Made by a program: the position numbers and the translations under genes. From assembly GCF_005503015.1 (NCBI RefSeq), contig NZ_SCOL01000003.1:62001-126000 (forward strand): a DNA stretch of 64,000 nucleotides, read 5' to 3'. Source of the stretch: Bacillus sp. E(2018) (GTDB lineage Bacteria; Bacillota; Bacilli; Bacillales; Fictibacillaceae). Numbering within the stretch: the first letter of the stretch is position 1; each line of letters begins with the position of its first letter. The notes beneath the pieces were generated by a model. It was not told where the DNA came from and did not search any database. It saw nothing but the letters and a program-made list of their open reading frames with translations. Shown piece by piece: positions 33,613 through 41,901 of the stretch.

Positions 33613-33978
33613 ATGAAAATTAAAAATATTATATTTGTAATGTTGGGGTTCTTTTTCCTAGGTTTAGGCGTTATTGGTATCGTCTTGCCGTTGTTGCCTA
33701 CCACACCTCTTTTATTATTGGCATCTTATTTCTTTGTAAAAGGTTCAAAGAAGTTTGAAGTGTGGTTTAAAGGAACCGACATTTATAAAAAACATCTAGA
33801 TGATTTTGTTAGAAATCGCTCGCTCACTAAAAAGAAAAAGATCATGATCAGCCTGTTTTCAGACTCGATGATCTTGATAACTTTTATCCTTACAGACAGT
33901 ATGATCGCAAGAGTGATTTTAATACTTGTGGTGATGTATAAGTATTACTATTTTATCGTTAAGATTAAAACGGCATAG
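33613..33978 (+). CDS. YbaN/DUF454 family inner membrane protein
   Basis: A 121-residue protein with an N-terminal hydrophobic hairpin (FVMLGFFFLGLGVIGIVLPLLPTTP, shown in part), the family motif LPTTPLLLLASYFFVKGSKKFE, a basic middle part and two C-terminal membrane segments. GGAAGTGAGG lies 6 bases before ATG 33613; the GTG at 33601 is inside the ribosome site. The function is unknown. In some bacteria it lies with heme genes, but here it follows the thioesterase, 30 bases away, and is probably cotranscribed. Confidence 0.82.
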   Translation: MKIKNIIFVMLGFFFLGLGVIGIVLPLLPTTPLLLLASYFFVKGSKKFEVWFKGTDIYKKHLDDFVRNRSLTKKKKIMISLFSDSMILITFILTDSMIARVILILVVMYKYYYFIVKIKTA

Positions 33979-33997
33979 AGAATGTGTCGGCATAAAA

Positions 33998-34026
33998 AGA
34001 GCAGCCTAATCGTAGGCTGCTCTCTT
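33998..34026. terminator. Bidirectional terminator between DUF454 and peroxiredoxin genes
   Basis: An 11-bp perfect stem AGAGCAGCCTA / TAGGCTGCTCT with a 4-base loop, A-rich on one side and T-rich on the other. Confidence 0.88.
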
Positions 34027-34703
34027 TATCTGTCATTAAGTGGCTTTGTACATAACCACCAATCGTAGCATTCAATCTCTCCTGCTTGTGCTTGTTCTGC
34101 TCGTTTTTTCGCTTCTTGTACGGTTGTAGGTGCTGGAACGATCAGACGGTCTCCGACTAGTTCGTTTTTCGGCCAGTTTGCAGGTGTTGCTGCTTTATTT
34201 CGATCTGCTGTCTGCAACGCCTTCACCGCTCTTAGGATCTCGTTGATATTACGACCCACATTTTCGGGATACGTAAGGATAAGACGAATTTTACCTGTCG
34301 GATCAACAATATAAACACTTCTGACCGTTCTTGTTCCCATTGTAGGATGAATCATTCCAAGTCTAGTAGCAATTCGTCCAAGACTATCCGCAATTATTGG
34401 AAATGTAATCTCTACTTTTAAATTCTGCTGTATCCATTCGATCCATTTTATATGTGAATATACTTGTTCTACAGATAATCCGATTAAGTAAGTGTTTAGT
34501 TTTGTAAACTCAGGCATGAGCTTCTGGAACGCGACAAACTCTGTTGTACACACGGGTGTAAAGTCACCTGGATGGCTAAAGAGGACAAACCAATGACCTT
34601 GATAACTTGTTGGAAGGACAAGATCCCCAAGGGTTGTATGAACCGTCATCTCCGGAAATTGATCGCCAATAAAAGGCTTTGAAAATGTTTGTGTAGAATC
34701 CAT
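34026..34703 (-). CDS. Peroxiredoxin, 1-Cys (Prx6/AhpC-TSA) family
   Basis: A 225-residue cytoplasmic thiol peroxidase. The peroxidatic Cys52 lies in [13 protein letters not shown], followed by the Prx6-type C-terminal domain ending [12 protein letters not shown], which carries two further Cys. It reduces hydrogen peroxide and organic peroxides. It begins 12 bases after the ferritin-like gene stop, so the two form an operon that links iron handling with peroxide defence. Prx6-type enzymes are usual in archaea and some Firmicutes; a two-Cys mechanism using the tail cysteines is possible. Confidence 0.9.
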   Translation of the reverse strand: MDSTQTFSKPFIGDQFPEMTVHTTLGDLVLPTSYQGHWFVLFSHPGDFTPVCTTEFVAFQKLMPEFTKLNTYLIGLSVEQVYSHIKWIEWIQQNLKVEITFPIIADSLGRIATRLGMIHPTMGTRTVRSVYIVDPTGKIRLILTYPENVGRNINEILRAVKALQTADRNKAATPANWPKNELVGDRLIVPAPTTVQEAKKRAEQAQAGEIECYDWWLCTKPLNDR

Positions 34704-34715
34704 CCCTCTCTTCTC

Positions 34716-35477
34716 CTATCTTCCTTGGTTTCCCATCATCTTGCTCTTTTTCAATAGCTGAGACTCTCCTGTTTTTTCCCACTCTTCTACTTGTTCAATT
34801 GCTTGTTGCGGTGTGAATCCTTGACCGACAAGAACACCAGATAAAATAAATTCCTGATAGAGATGAGTTAAGTTAATGCCTTCTTCGGTCTCTTTTAATG
34901 CTCTTTGTACTAACGGATCAATGTACGAAACCCATTGATCAGCTAAGCTCTCCGTTTGAGGCATTCTGTGTTCTTGATGAAAAGAACGAGGAGCACTTGA
35001 TGTACTGTTCAAAGTAAATAAATAGTTATACTTTGCGCTGTGCTTGATCTCATCTGTAATGATGTTAAACAGAATGTCTCGATAATACGTATTAGGAAGT
35101 CCTTGGCGAATAACGCGATACTTCTCGACAGCTGCAAGTTCACCAAACAGAGCTTTTACAAGGCCGTCTTTATAGGTTTTCGGTTTCTGAAACTCTTCTC
35201 CGTTCATAGGTGGAACTTCTTGACCAGTAAGATCTCTGTATATCATTCTGAAAAGCTTGTTGTGTTTTTTCTCATCATCTCGAATAGATGCGATGATTAA
35301 TTTTTGTTCGTTTGTGGGTGCTTCAGAAATTAAATAGTCGTAAAATAATTCATCTTCTCTTTCGCCAGCAACAGCTTCCCTGATAAGTTGCAGAGATAGT
35401 TGAAGTGCTTGCTGCTGCCCATCACCTTGCTGTTGTCCACTGTCTTGCTGTTGTTGTTGAGGATTCATATAGCTCAT
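34716..35477 (-). CDS. Ferritin-like diiron-domain protein
   Basis: A 253-residue soluble helical protein. A Gln-rich N-terminal tail (residues ~5-30) is followed by a ferritin-like bundle with Glu in GEREDELFYDYL, and two ExxH motifs, DDEKKH and TDEIKH, that could bind two metals. The C terminus adds helices (VQRALKETEEGINLTHLYQEF, in part). The ATG at 35477 is set by GGAGGT. Such rubrerythrin-like proteins occur in Bacillus without a firm function. It is cotranscribed with the peroxiredoxin gene. Confidence 0.75.
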   Translation of the reverse strand: MSYMNPQQQQQDSGQQQGDGQQQALQLSLQLIREAVAGEREDELFYDYLISEAPTNEQKLIIASIRDDEKKHNKLFRMIYRDLTGQEVPPMNGEEFQKPKTYKDGLVKALFGELAAVEKYRVIRQGLPNTYYRDILFNIITDEIKHSAKYNYLFTLNSTSSAPRSFHQEHRMPQTESLADQWVSYIDPLVQRALKETEEGINLTHLYQEFILSGVLVGQGFTPQQAIEQVEEWEKTGESQLLKKSKMMGNQGR

Positions 35478-35617
35478 AAGATAACCTCCAAAAAATGATT
35501 GTCGCATTAGTCTATGCAGACGCCTAAATTTTGCTTATGTACAAGTTTTTCAACACCACACAAACCTTGAATGAATAAAAATGAGAATAAAGCTTGTTGA
35601 AATAAGGAGTGTTCTTA

Positions 35618-36598
35618 GTGGATGAACTCATGTGGCTAACAATCGGTATAGCTGCAGTTTTTATATTAGAAGCATGTATCTATTTTTATTGGAACATATG
35701 GGGAAACGGTTCTATTAGTACGTATATAAATGATGGCCAAAGGCCCCACCAAACTTTCAAAGTGCTTCAAACGTTTAAAACATCTACACAAAAAATTGCA
35801 CTAGTTGAAGTTGGGGAAGAAATATGGGTGTACAGCAATGGCGAGATCATGTTTGGGACGAAACAAGATGAGAATGAGTATGCGGAAGTGATCGTACATG
35901 TTCCGATGGCGGCAGCAAAAGATGCTAAACGCGTTTTAATCATCGGTGGAGGCGGCGGAATCAGTGTGCGAGAGGCTTTGCGTTATGAAAGTCTCGAGGA
36001 AATCATAGCAGTCGATATCGATGCCGAGATGATGGACCTCGGGAAAAGGTATGATCGTTTGGTGTCTTTTAATAAAGGAGCTTTGAATCATCACAAAGTG
36101 AGCACGGTGATTGAAGATGGCAGAACTTATGTCGAAAGAAGTTTAACTACGTGGGATGTAATCATTGTAGACATACCTGAACCGACTGAACGATGCCCAA
36201 GTCTCGGTCGATTGTTTTCTTTAGAGTTTTATCATGAGTTAAAAGAACATTTGAACCCTGGCGGTGTTCTATCCATTGCCTGTTCAACCGTCAACTTGAT
36301 GCCTGAATATATGTGGAGCATTGAAAAGACGTTAAAGGAATGTGGATTCTTCACAATTCCATTTCATAATTTCTCAAACAAGACGGGTGTAGATTGGGGT
36401 TATATCCTTGCTTCAACACTTCCTTTAGAGCCGGATGATATACAATTAAAAGTTACTACGCCATTTTTAACAGAAGGCAGACTGAGGGATGTGTTGGTAA
36501 TGCCTTACTATTTAATGAATAAAGAGAACCAAGGGATGGTTCAGACAGACCAGAATACGGTACTTTTAGATATAGTTAAAAGAGAAACCGATGTTTAA
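35618..36598 (+). CDS. Spermidine-synthase-like methyltransferase-fold protein with membrane anchor
   Basis: A 326-residue protein. One N-terminal membrane helix (MWLTIGIAAVFILEACIYFYW, in part) is followed by a spermidine-synthase domain: VLIIGGGGGISVREALR (nucleotide-binding glycines), EEIIAVDID, and VIIVDIPEPTE in place of the usual D(A/S)(T/S)DP catalytic loop. AAGGAG supports GTG 35618 as start. The altered loop (DIPEPTE) makes plain SpeE activity uncertain; membrane-tethered SpeE-like proteins of unknown role are known. It stands alone, with a terminator downstream. Confidence 0.72.
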   Translation: MDELMWLTIGIAAVFILEACIYFYWNIWGNGSISTYINDGQRPHQTFKVLQTFKTSTQKIALVEVGEEIWVYSNGEIMFGTKQDENEYAEVIVHVPMAAAKDAKRVLIIGGGGGISVREALRYESLEEIIAVDIDAEMMDLGKRYDRLVSFNKGALNHHKVSTVIEDGRTYVERSLTTWDVIIVDIPEPTERCPSLGRLFSLEFYHELKEHLNPGGVLSIACSTVNLMPEYMWSIEKTLKECGFFTIPFHNFSNKTGVDWGYILASTLPLEPDDIQLKVTTPFLTEGRLRDVLVMPYYLMNKENQGMVQTDQNTVLLDIVKRETDV

Positions 36599-36605
36599 AC
36601 GAAAA

Positions 36606-36632
36606 AACACTTGTGATTTTGCAGGTGTTTTT
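36606..36632 (+). terminator. Terminator after the SpeE-like gene
   Basis: AACACTTG / CAGGTGTT stem (one G-U pair), 8-base loop, then T-rich sequence. Confidence 0.8.
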
Positions 36633-36726
36633 TATTTTTTTTTATTCTATGTCTAAATATTTATAACTTCTTCGTCGTATAAGTAAATCAACTTAAAAAC
36701 AATTGAAATGCTAAGGAGAGATTCAT

Positions 36727-37536
36727 ATGAATACTGTAATTTCAAAAGATGGAACAAAAATTGTTTATAACAAGGAAGGAAATGGGCCTTCACTCATCTT
36801 AATCGGAGGCGCATTCAGTTATCGAAAGTTCCCTGGCTTGGTTAAACTTGCGAAATTATTAGCAGACCAATTTACAGTTTACACATATGATCGACGTGGC
36901 CGTGGGGATAGCGGTGACGCAGAACAGTATGAACCAGCACGAGAGTATGAAGATCTGGATGCAATTATCTCAAAAGCAGGAGGAACGGCATTCGTTTGGG
37001 GGTTATCATCAGGAGCCGTTCTTGCTTTACAAGCTGCTGCTCATGGAGCAAGCATTACAAAATTAGCGCTCCACGAACCACCATTTATCGTCAATGACAC
37101 AGATCATGTACCACCAAGTGATTTTTCAAAAAAGGTTAGTGAACTTATTGCTGATGACCGCAGTGCGGATACGATTAAATATTTCATGACGAAGGGCATG
37201 GGGGCTCCTTCATTCATTGTAACTATGATGCGTATGATGCCTGGTGTTTGGTCTAATCTTATGGCGGTTGCACATACCCTTCCGTACGATGCAGCATTAT
37301 TAGAGGGATATATGGAAGGAAAGTCATTGCCTGAAAATCTTTGGAATAACGTTACAATACCAACACTTGTACTTAAAGGTACAGAAAGTCCTTTAATGCT
37401 TCGTGACGGAGCAGATGCTTTAGTAAAAGTGCTTCCTAATGCTGAACTAATAAGTAAGAAGGGACTTGGACATACGAAACAGCTTAATGTTAAAAGCATT
37501 TCTTCTGAGCTCGTCTCATTTTTTTCGGCTGTATAA
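36727..37536 (+). CDS. Alpha/beta hydrolase
   Basis: A 269-residue cytoplasmic alpha/beta-hydrolase. It shows the oxyanion region LILIGGAFS, DRRGRGDSG, nucleophile Ser94 in WGLSSGAVLA, acid region PTLVLKGTESP and terminal His in GLGHTKQ. The family covers esterases, lactonases and related enzymes; no specific substrate can be read. CTAAGGAGAG gives the ribosome site. The next genes are the YCII/ECF42 pair, which often regulates or neighbours small stress enzymes. It could be part of that locus. Confidence 0.8.
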   Translation: MNTVISKDGTKIVYNKEGNGPSLILIGGAFSYRKFPGLVKLAKLLADQFTVYTYDRRGRGDSGDAEQYEPAREYEDLDAIISKAGGTAFVWGLSSGAVLALQAAAHGASITKLALHEPPFIVNDTDHVPPSDFSKKVSELIADDRSADTIKYFMTKGMGAPSFIVTMMRMMPGVWSNLMAVAHTLPYDAALLEGYMEGKSLPENLWNNVTIPTLVLKGTESPLMLRDGADALVKVLPNAELISKKGLGHTKQLNVKSISSELVSFFSAV

Positions 37537-37644
37537 ACTAGAGTAAATCACTAAAGGAATTATTTAACAAATACCGAAACCTTTTTATAGATTTATTGTG
37601 CAGATTATAAAATTAAAGAGTTAAATATGAGGAGGCAACTAAAC

Positions 37645-38079
37645 ATGAGATTTATGATGATCGTTAAAGCGACTGCAGATTCAGAGGCGGGGGTCATGCC
37701 GAGTCAGGAATTAATAGATGCCATGCAAAAATATAACGAGGAATTAGTAAAGGCAGGTGTGCTTCTGGCTGCAGACGGCCTACAACCTAGTTCAAGTGGG
37801 TTACGAATTTCTTACCCGGAGCGGGGCGGACGGGCCAAAGTGGTTGACGGTCCGTTTACAGAAGTAAAAGAACTGATTGCAGGCTATACACTTATTGAAG
37901 TGAAGTCAAGAGAAGAAGCAATTCAGTGGGCTCTGCGCATGCCGGATGCACATGGATTTGGGCATGGTGAGATTGAACTGAGGCAGGTTTTTGAGGCGGA
38001 GGAAATTATGGAAAACCCCATTCATTTAATGAAAGAAAGAGAACTTCGGAAAAAAGCTGAGGAGCAACAAAAAGCGTGA
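37645..38079 (+). CDS. YCII/DGPF-domain protein, partner of an ECF sigma factor
   Basis: A 144-residue protein with the YCII-related fold: RFMMIVKATADSEAG, then the family name motif VVDGPFTEVKELIAGY and a C-terminal charged helix. AGGAGG nine bases before ATG 37645 sets the start; the upstream ATG at 37627 carries the SD itself. It overlaps the sigma factor gene by four bases (GTGA). DGPF proteins are the standard genomic partner of ECF42 sigma factors. Their biochemical role is unresolved. Confidence 0.87.
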   Translation: MRFMMIVKATADSEAGVMPSQELIDAMQKYNEELVKAGVLLAADGLQPSSSGLRISYPERGGRAKVVDGPFTEVKELIAGYTLIEVKSREEAIQWALRMPDAHGFGHGEIELRQVFEAEEIMENPIHLMKERELRKKAEEQQKA

Positions 38080-39329
38080 CAGTGGTCGATGTAAATCGAG
38101 TGATCGAAGAGATATGGAGAATGGAATCTGCGAAGTTGATCGCAAGCTTAACGCACTTGCTGCGAGATGTTGGTATCGCTGAAGATATTGCTCATGATGC
38201 ATTAATCGTCGCATTAGAAAAATGGCCGAATATCGGTATCCCAGATAATCCGGGCGCATGGCTGATGACTGTGGCTAAACGGCGTGCGATTGACTTAATA
38301 AGGCGTACAAAAAAACGTGATCAAAAATATACCGAACTTGCTAGAGGAACAGATTTGTATACGGAAGAAGATGTTGGTCTAGTAGTAAACGAAGAGATTG
38401 GAGATGAACTTCTTCGTTTGATTTTCATGACCTGTCATCCCGTATTATCGCAAGAGGCAAGGGTTGCACTTACGCTTCGTTTGTTATGTGGTTTAACTAC
38501 TGATGAGATTGCTCGTTCTTTTCTTCTGTCAGAATCTACTGTAGCGCAACGAATTGTACGTGCCAAAAGGACACTTAGATCTGAAAATGTTCCTTTTGAA
38601 GTTCCAGCAAAAGAGGACCGAAAAGAACGGCTATCAACGGTGCTTGAAGTTATTTATCTGATGTTTAACGAAGGGTATGCAGCAACATCAGGCGATCATT
38701 GGGTTCGTCCTTTGCTTTGTCAGGAGGCATTGAGATTAGGGCGGGTTCTAGCTGAGGTCGCCCAAAGTGAATCAGAAGTACACGGTCTTGTCGCATTAAT
38801 GGAAATACAATCTTCACGGTTGAAGACTAGGGTAAATGCAAAAGGGGAACCAATCTTACTCATGGACCAAAATCGAGCACAATGGGATCGTTTGCTTATT
38901 CGCCGTGGATTAGCGGCACTTGAGCGGAGTGAAGGGATAGGTGTACCACTCGGACAATATGCGATTCAAGCGAAAATCTCTGCTTGTCATGCAGAAGCTC
39001 ATTCCGTTGAAGAAACGAATTGGGTAAAAATAGCTGCGCTTTACGAGGCGTTATACAGGATATCCCCTTCTCCTATTGTGGAACTAAATCATGCCGTAGC
39101 AATCTCAATGGCATTTGGGCCTTCTCTCGGCCTTCAACTTGTAGATGAATTAAATAGGGAGTCTTCTTTACAGGATTATCACCTTCTATATAGCGTGCGT
39201 GGAGATTTTCTTTTTAAGTTGGGAAGATTTGAGGACGCTCGTATAGAATTTAAACGCGCCGCATCTATGACTAAGAATGAAAAAGAGAAAAGCCTTCTGA
39301 TGAACAGAGCAAAAGAATGTGAATCTTGA
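38076..39329 (+). CDS. RNA polymerase ECF sigma factor, ECF42 type
   Basis: A 417-residue protein. Residues ~10-170 hold sigma regions 2 and 4 (LTHLLRDVGIAEDIAHDALI, in part; WLMTVAKRRAIDLIRR; ARVALTLRLLCGLTTDEIARSF, in part). The long C-terminal extension (~240 residues, ending LGRFEDARIEFKRAASM) is TPR-like, as is typical for ECF42 (DUF6596). There is no anti-sigma gene nearby; in this group the extension is thought to control activity. The start is GTG overlapping the YCII gene. Likely targets include the YCII gene itself. Confidence 0.9.
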   Translation: MTVVDVNRVIEEIWRMESAKLIASLTHLLRDVGIAEDIAHDALIVALEKWPNIGIPDNPGAWLMTVAKRRAIDLIRRTKKRDQKYTELARGTDLYTEEDVGLVVNEEIGDELLRLIFMTCHPVLSQEARVALTLRLLCGLTTDEIARSFLLSESTVAQRIVRAKRTLRSENVPFEVPAKEDRKERLSTVLEVIYLMFNEGYAATSGDHWVRPLLCQEALRLGRVLAEVAQSESEVHGLVALMEIQSSRLKTRVNAKGEPILLMDQNRAQWDRLLIRRGLAALERSEGIGVPLGQYAIQAKISACHAEAHSVEETNWVKIAALYEALYRISPSPIVELNHAVAISMAFGPSLGLQLVDELNRESSLQDYHLLYSVRGDFLFKLGRFEDARIEFKRAASMTKNEKEKSLLMNRAKECES

Positions 39330-39422
39330 ACGAACTTTTTTTCAAAACTTAGTAGATTATAGATGTTTAGTTTCGTAGTAAAGGTAGGAAAGCTGATCAC
39401 AATCTAAAGGAGGAAACGATGG

Positions 39423-39614
39423 ATGCGATATCAGAGAGGTAAAGTAGAACGCAAAGCACAACATTCATTACGTCGAAAGCAACCACTTTCGAGTCTAAGT
39501 AAAGAAGTTCTTAGTAAAGACTTAGAAGAACATATATATATGTTGCAAAAGACCGATAGAATAAAAATAAAGGAGACAGTAAACGATGAATCAAGATGTT
39601 ACCCATTTTATTGA
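39423..39614 (+). CDS. Possible small basic protein
   Basis: A 63-residue Lys/Arg-rich frame. AAAGGAGG lies 9 bases before ATG 39423, a near-perfect ribosome site; a second ATG at 39419 in another frame gives only 7 codons. It overlaps the DUF1801 gene by 29 bases. No family is recognised and codon use is not decisive, so it may be a leader peptide or chance frame. Confidence 0.35.
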   Translation: MRYQRGKVERKAQHSLRRKQPLSSLSKEVLSKDLEEHIYMLQKTDRIKIKETVNDESRCYPFY

Positions 39615-39927
39615 GGAATTAAAAGAATCGTGGCAGATAGAGTTGTCTACGAATCTACGCGGAGTTGTTCATCAAGCAATACCTGACGTCAATGAGCGAA
39701 TTCAGTATAAAAAACCTCACTTCTTAAAAAACGGAAAATATGTTGCAGTGATCTCAACATCCAAAGATGCCGTAAGTTTTACGATTTTTAATGCAAATTC
39801 ATTAAAACTTCCAGATGATCTGTTCAGTGGGCCGCCAGAGCGTAAAACCATTAAGCTGCGGAAAGGTGACACGATTAATTCCGCACTACTGGTTTCTTTC
39901 GTTAGTGAAGCATCAAATTCTCTTTGA
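39586..39927 (+). CDS. DUF1801 (YdhG-like) domain protein
   Basis: A 113-residue soluble protein of the YdhG/DUF1801 fold, which is related to the frataxin-like CyaY superfamily in shape. It shows VHQAIPDVNERIQYKKPHFLKNGKYVAV and the FTIFNANSLKLPDD segment. Function is unknown; members are common in Bacillus. AAAGGAGA precedes the ATG. It is followed by a strong bidirectional terminator. Confidence 0.78.
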   Translation: MNQDVTHFIEELKESWQIELSTNLRGVVHQAIPDVNERIQYKKPHFLKNGKYVAVISTSKDAVSFTIFNANSLKLPDDLFSGPPERKTIKLRKGDTINSALLVSFVSEASNSL

Positions 39928-39932
39928 GCTAT

Positions 39933-39972
39933 AAAAGCGTGAGTCCAAACGAATTGGACTCACGCTTTTTTG
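39933..39972. terminator. Bidirectional terminator between DUF1801 and symporter genes
   Basis: A perfect 16-bp stem AAAAGCGTGAGTCCAA / TTGGACTCACGCTTTT with a 5-base loop; A run on one side, T run on the other. Confidence 0.93.
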
Positions 39973-41475
39973 TTATGCACCTTTTCGTACAAGTTGTGCT
40001 TCTTTTGTTGACTGATCAAACAAATATTTCTTTACAGCGTTTGAGGAATGCTTCGCTTTTTTAACGAAGATTGGATTCAACACAACTACTGTTGCAAAGT
40101 TAGCCATCAATCCCCAGAAACCTTCATAGATTCCAAGACTTGTACCTGTTGAGTAGACTGTGAAGGTAACGACAAGTCCGACAATCAGGCCAATGATAGT
40201 AGCTTCTCTAGATTGATTTCTCCAGAATAAGCTGATAACGATTGCAGGGAAAATCTGAACCATTCCTGATACACCAAGCAACTGTAGGGAAACGAGCGCT
40301 TGTGGAAACACAAGACCGAACAATAACGCAAGTCCGATAACAACAAAAACCATGCCACGAGTGATCATCGTTAGTTTCGGTCCTTTTACTTTCGGATTGA
40401 TGAGGTCACGATAGATGTTGTTTGCAAATAGGTTCGATGCACCGATCGCCATGATGGAACAAGGAATGAGTGAAGCCAGTGCGATTGTTGAGTACGCTAA
40501 TCCCTGACCGATTCCACCATAAGACGTTTGAATCAATGCAAGAAGAGCAAACCTAGGATCCGTCCCATCTGGTAAAACAAGAAAAGCGATGAATCCAAGG
40601 AAAACAACAAGAATTAAAACGATATTATAAAGCGGCAGAAACAGTGCATTTTTTCGAATGGCATCTGCACTTTTTGCTGTGAAAACGCCTGTTGCCGCAT
40701 GTGCCCACATAAAAAGAGCGAGTGATGATACAAAAGCTGCTGTAATGAACCATGTAACACCTTTTGGCCCAGAGTCTGGAATCGTTAAGAGGTGAGGAGC
40801 TTCCGTTACGATTTTATCAACCATAGGATTCCATCCGCCAAAGTGCATGATAGGAAGAGAAACAACCATGAACAACATGATTGCCCACACGAGAACATCT
40901 TTAATGATTGCAGTATAAGTCGGTCCTTTGATCCCACTGAAAAAGGTATACAGTGCAACAAGCAAGAAAGAGGTGATCACGACCACTTTTACATTGATAA
41001 AGCCTGTCCCAGCAACCTGAAGCGTATCTTGAATACCACTCAGCTGCAAACAGATATACGGAATCAGCATAAGTACACCGACGATGGCGATGAGTGAAGA
41101 TAATAGCTTAGAGTCAAAACGTTCGCGAGCATAGTCTGCTAGAGTGGTTAACTTATGTTCATTCGCCACTTTCCATAACTTCGGAAGGAAAAAATAAGAG
41201 ATAAAGTAGGCCAGAACCGAGTAGGGTATCGCGAAGAATGCGAGACTTCCGGCTGTGTAAGCGGTACTCGTTAAACCTAAAAACGTATAAGCTGTGTAAA
41301 GGTCTGCACCGACTAGAAACCAGACGAGTAGGCCACCAAAGCGTCTTCCGCCAACAGACCACTCTTCAACAGAACTGCGGGTAGCTTTGTCCCTGCCGGC
41401 AAGAAAGCCAATCAAAACGACCGTTAAGATAATAAAGATTGTTATAGATAGTGCTGTAAGATTACCTTGCTGCAT
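39973..41475 (-). CDS. yhjB: Sodium:solute symporter (YhjB-like)
   Basis: A 500-residue membrane protein with 12-13 membrane segments of the SSS family. Visible motifs are the N-terminal WSVGGRRFGG, the GIKGPTYTAIIKDVLVWAI segment of the SSS core, and LASLIPCSIMAIGASNLFANNIYRD (in part). It starts immediately after the stop of the small DUF3311 gene. This pair matches yhjC-yhjB of B. subtilis. Substrate unknown; relatives move acetate, pantothenate, proline or other small solutes with sodium. Confidence 0.85.
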   Translation of the reverse strand: MQQGNLTALSITIFIILTVVLIGFLAGRDKATRSSVEEWSVGGRRFGGLLVWFLVGADLYTAYTFLGLTSTAYTAGSLAFFAIPYSVLAYFISYFFLPKLWKVANEHKLTTLADYARERFDSKLLSSLIAIVGVLMLIPYICLQLSGIQDTLQVAGTGFINVKVVVITSFLLVALYTFFSGIKGPTYTAIIKDVLVWAIMLFMVVSLPIMHFGGWNPMVDKIVTEAPHLLTIPDSGPKGVTWFITAAFVSSLALFMWAHAATGVFTAKSADAIRKNALFLPLYNIVLILVVFLGFIAFLVLPDGTDPRFALLALIQTSYGGIGQGLAYSTIALASLIPCSIMAIGASNLFANNIYRDLINPKVKGPKLTMITRGMVFVVIGLALLFGLVFPQALVSLQLLGVSGMVQIFPAIVISLFWRNQSREATIIGLIVGLVVTFTVYSTGTSLGIYEGFWGLMANFATVVVLNPIFVKKAKHSSNAVKKYLFDQSTKEAQLVRKGA

Positions 41476-41676
41476 TTAATCCAGGCTCCCTTCTGATTTC
41501 TGAAGTTGATAGATTCCTAATGTGCAAAAAGGAGTTAGAACAATCCACAAAAACAACCAAAACTGAAGAAACGGTAGTCCGAAAATGATAGGATCGATCC
41601 TGTTCACGAACGGTAGAACGACCAGTTGTGCGATAAATGGAGCGGAAATCAATACAATCAATAATAATTTCTTCAT
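41476..41676 (-). CDS. yhjC: DUF3311 small membrane protein (YhjC-like)
   Basis: A 66-residue protein with two membrane helices (LLLIVLISAPFIAQLVVLPF and PFLQFWLFLWIVLTPFCTLGIY, in part) and the family RIDPIIFGLPFLQFW motif. DUF3311 proteins are encoded directly upstream of SSS symporters, here with zero bases between the genes, and are thought to be small subunits. The 225-base gap upstream (41677-41901) is AT-rich and shows no gene; promoters for both divergent transcripts must lie there. Confidence 0.83.
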   Translation of the reverse strand: MKKLLLIVLISAPFIAQLVVLPFVNRIDPIIFGLPFLQFWLFLWIVLTPFCTLGIYQLQKSEGSLD

Positions 41677-41901
41677 GCTGCATATGTCCCTTCTGAGGTG
41701 TTTTTTAGAAATATAATGTTCACAATCATAACAGCTTAGAAAGGGAGGGACAAGGGGAATTATATAAATTTTTAAAATATTTAATATTATTAGAAAATGA
41801 AAGGGTTTTCATCTCTTTTGAAAATAAATTCTGCGCTACCTAAGCAAAAGTGGGAGACATGCATATTGTAGAAGTAACCGTATAAAGGGAGGTGGGAAAC
41901 A

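Noticed and set aside
37104..37499. 131-codon minus-strand frame inside the alpha/beta hydrolase gene
   Set aside because: The hydrolase has all family motifs; the opposite frame has none.
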